Part shown: in pieces, positions 63,801-64,000 of the stretch | Layout: each line of letters starts with the position of its first letter | Numbering within the stretch: the first letter of the stretch is position 1 | Assembly: GCA_013365365.1 (NCBI GenBank) | Contig: JABVXU010000310.1 | Location: 1-64,000, forward strand | Length of the DNA stretch: 64,000 nt | DNA from: Cruorifilaria tuberocauda | Lineage: Eukaryota; Nematoda; Chromadorea; Rhabditida; Onchocercidae | Direction of reading: 5' to 3' | Program-made: the position numbers and the translations under genes | Notes under the pieces: generated by a model | What the model was told of the DNA's origin: nothing | The model's database searches: none | Seen by the model: only the letters and a program-made list of their open reading frames with translations

Positions 63801-63815
63801 TTCTCAACTGTAGCA
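54870..63815 (-). CDS. Long modular coiled-coil protein (19 exons seen; 5' end not found)
   Basis: Exons in transcript order: 63815-63687, 62940-62760, 62633-62557, 62102-61968, 61621-61535, 60887-60755, 60624-60527, 60075-59935, 59773-59678, 59334-59250, 59174-59107, 58905-58768, 57611-57546, 57083-56915, 56130-56033, 55791-55651, 55438-55322, 55149-55086, 54989-54870. All junctions are phase-consistent, and the model ends LQRLKKVKRVKIS plus TAA, about 710 aa without the start. Almost the whole length is predicted coiled coil. Exons fall into recurring types: one ends EYRQWLEDANN(R/K) or HREWLHDANNR, another begins I-x-x-L-E-E-E-L (IALLEEEL, ITVMEEEL, IDILETEL, IIELEKQI), a third begins N-x-x-L-K-E. 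Most introns are phase 2. I do not recognise the family; it could be a cytoskeletal, centrosomal or contractile-apparatus scaffold. The first exon likely lies beyond 63815 or outside the window. Confidence 0.75.
56116..56420. repeat. Two intronic duplications, one copying a splice acceptor
   Basis: A block of about 38 bp containing TTTGACCCTATAAATTG (the acceptor and first bases of exon 56130-56033 on the minus strand) recurs at about 56236, with matching flanks (TATATATTATGAGATGTCAA). Nearby, CTTATAAACTAGAAAATAAA occurs at about 56326 and 56391. Both lie in the intron 56131-56914. Confidence 0.8.
60188..60478. repeat. 30-bp minisatellite in an intron
   Basis: AAGAAATTGATGGAATCAGG plus a variable ten bases (TACTAACATC) repeats about nine times, mostly with a 30-bp period, between exons 60075-59935 and 60624-60527. 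On the plus strand the unit is ten codons (KK-hydrophobic-MESGTxI), but the array closes with stops and is opposite to the gene, so it is read as a non-coding minisatellite. Confidence 0.85.
62296..62329. other. Perfect 14-bp-stem hairpin in an intron
   Basis: AGTTTCTAAGCCTT, six-base loop GAATTA, then AAGGCTTAGAAACT. It is followed at once by GCATGCTTGCATGC, itself a palindrome. Located in the intron 62103-62556 of the modular coiled-coil gene. Confidence 0.8.
63042..63383. repeat. CT and ATCA microsatellites
   Basis: A (CT)n run lies at about 63042-63061 and a short (ATCA)n run at about 63359-63382, both in the intron before exon 62940-62760 of the modular coiled-coil gene. Confidence 0.8.
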
Positions 63816-64000
63816 CTAAAATTGCTATAAAACAAACTGATAATGGAAATTGATAATGAACTAAAGTTGATATATTTGATTTTAAACTAACTAATTGAGT
63901 TAATTTCATTTTTCAAATCATTTCGAATTTTTCGCTTTCCTCATGGACAAGTATTCTTCTTTTTCCGTTCATTTTACTTTCTTTCTTTTGCTCATTTTTA
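63816..64000 (-). other. Right edge, upstream of the last recognised exon
   Basis: Charged, exon-like sequence (IRNDLKNEINSI at about 63935-63895) is present, with a GTTAGT donor. Its phase does not fit the next exon, which needs two bases carried over, so I did not add it to the model. The 5' end of the coiled-coil gene may lie here or beyond the window. Confidence 0.35.

Overview
The window is AT-rich eukaryotic DNA and I read it as nematode. Genes are broken into small exons (mostly 60-240 nt). Introns begin GTAAG/GTATG-like and end TTTTCAG or TTTTTAG. Several start codons sit a few bases behind an acceptor-like site, as expected for spliced-leader trans-splicing. Gene content fits too. 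A spirurid/filarial-type worm is my guess from composition and intron style only. All gene models were built by hand: I joined exons where splice signals and reading phase agreed, so most internal junctions are phase-checked, but none is transcript-supported.

Layout. 1-1161 (-): 3' exons of a leucine-rich-repeat protein. 4989-7256 (-): complete DHHC palmitoyltransferase. About 8727-9990 (-): decayed acyl-CoA/4-coumarate-CoA ligase pseudogene. 10807-11740 (-): CHRAC1/POLE4-type histone-fold protein. 13491-20461 (-): 19-exon protein with seven zinc fingers. 21959-23670 (+): METTL26-like protein. 24450-28095 (+): KLHDC10-like kelch protein, convergent with a bestrophin channel at 28437-32130 (-). 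32591-32920: inverted-repeat (MITE-like) element. 33097-34002 (+): damaged OGG1-like gene. 35043-36198 (-): small membrane protein. 36685-39851 (-): BED-finger protein with an acidic tail. 39852-46127: gene-poor. 46128-49865 (+): secreted, probably GPI-anchored protein with an IgGFc-binding-like domain. 50911-53876 (-): coiled-coil protein ending in a CBM48-like domain. 54870 to at least 63815 (-): a long coiled-coil protein built from repeated exon modules.

Most genes are housekeeping or signalling functions (lipidation, chromatin, transcription, anion conductance, ubiquitin-type kelch) with no visible shared pathway. The two coiled-coil genes at the right end lie head to tail on one strand and may be related in function or co-transcribed. 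I found no CRISPR array, rRNA or convincing tRNA. The most unusual content is the modular coiled-coil gene, the coiled-coil plus CBM48 protein, the GPI-anchored IgGFc-binding-like protein, two gene remnants and several intron-embedded repeats and perfect hairpins.
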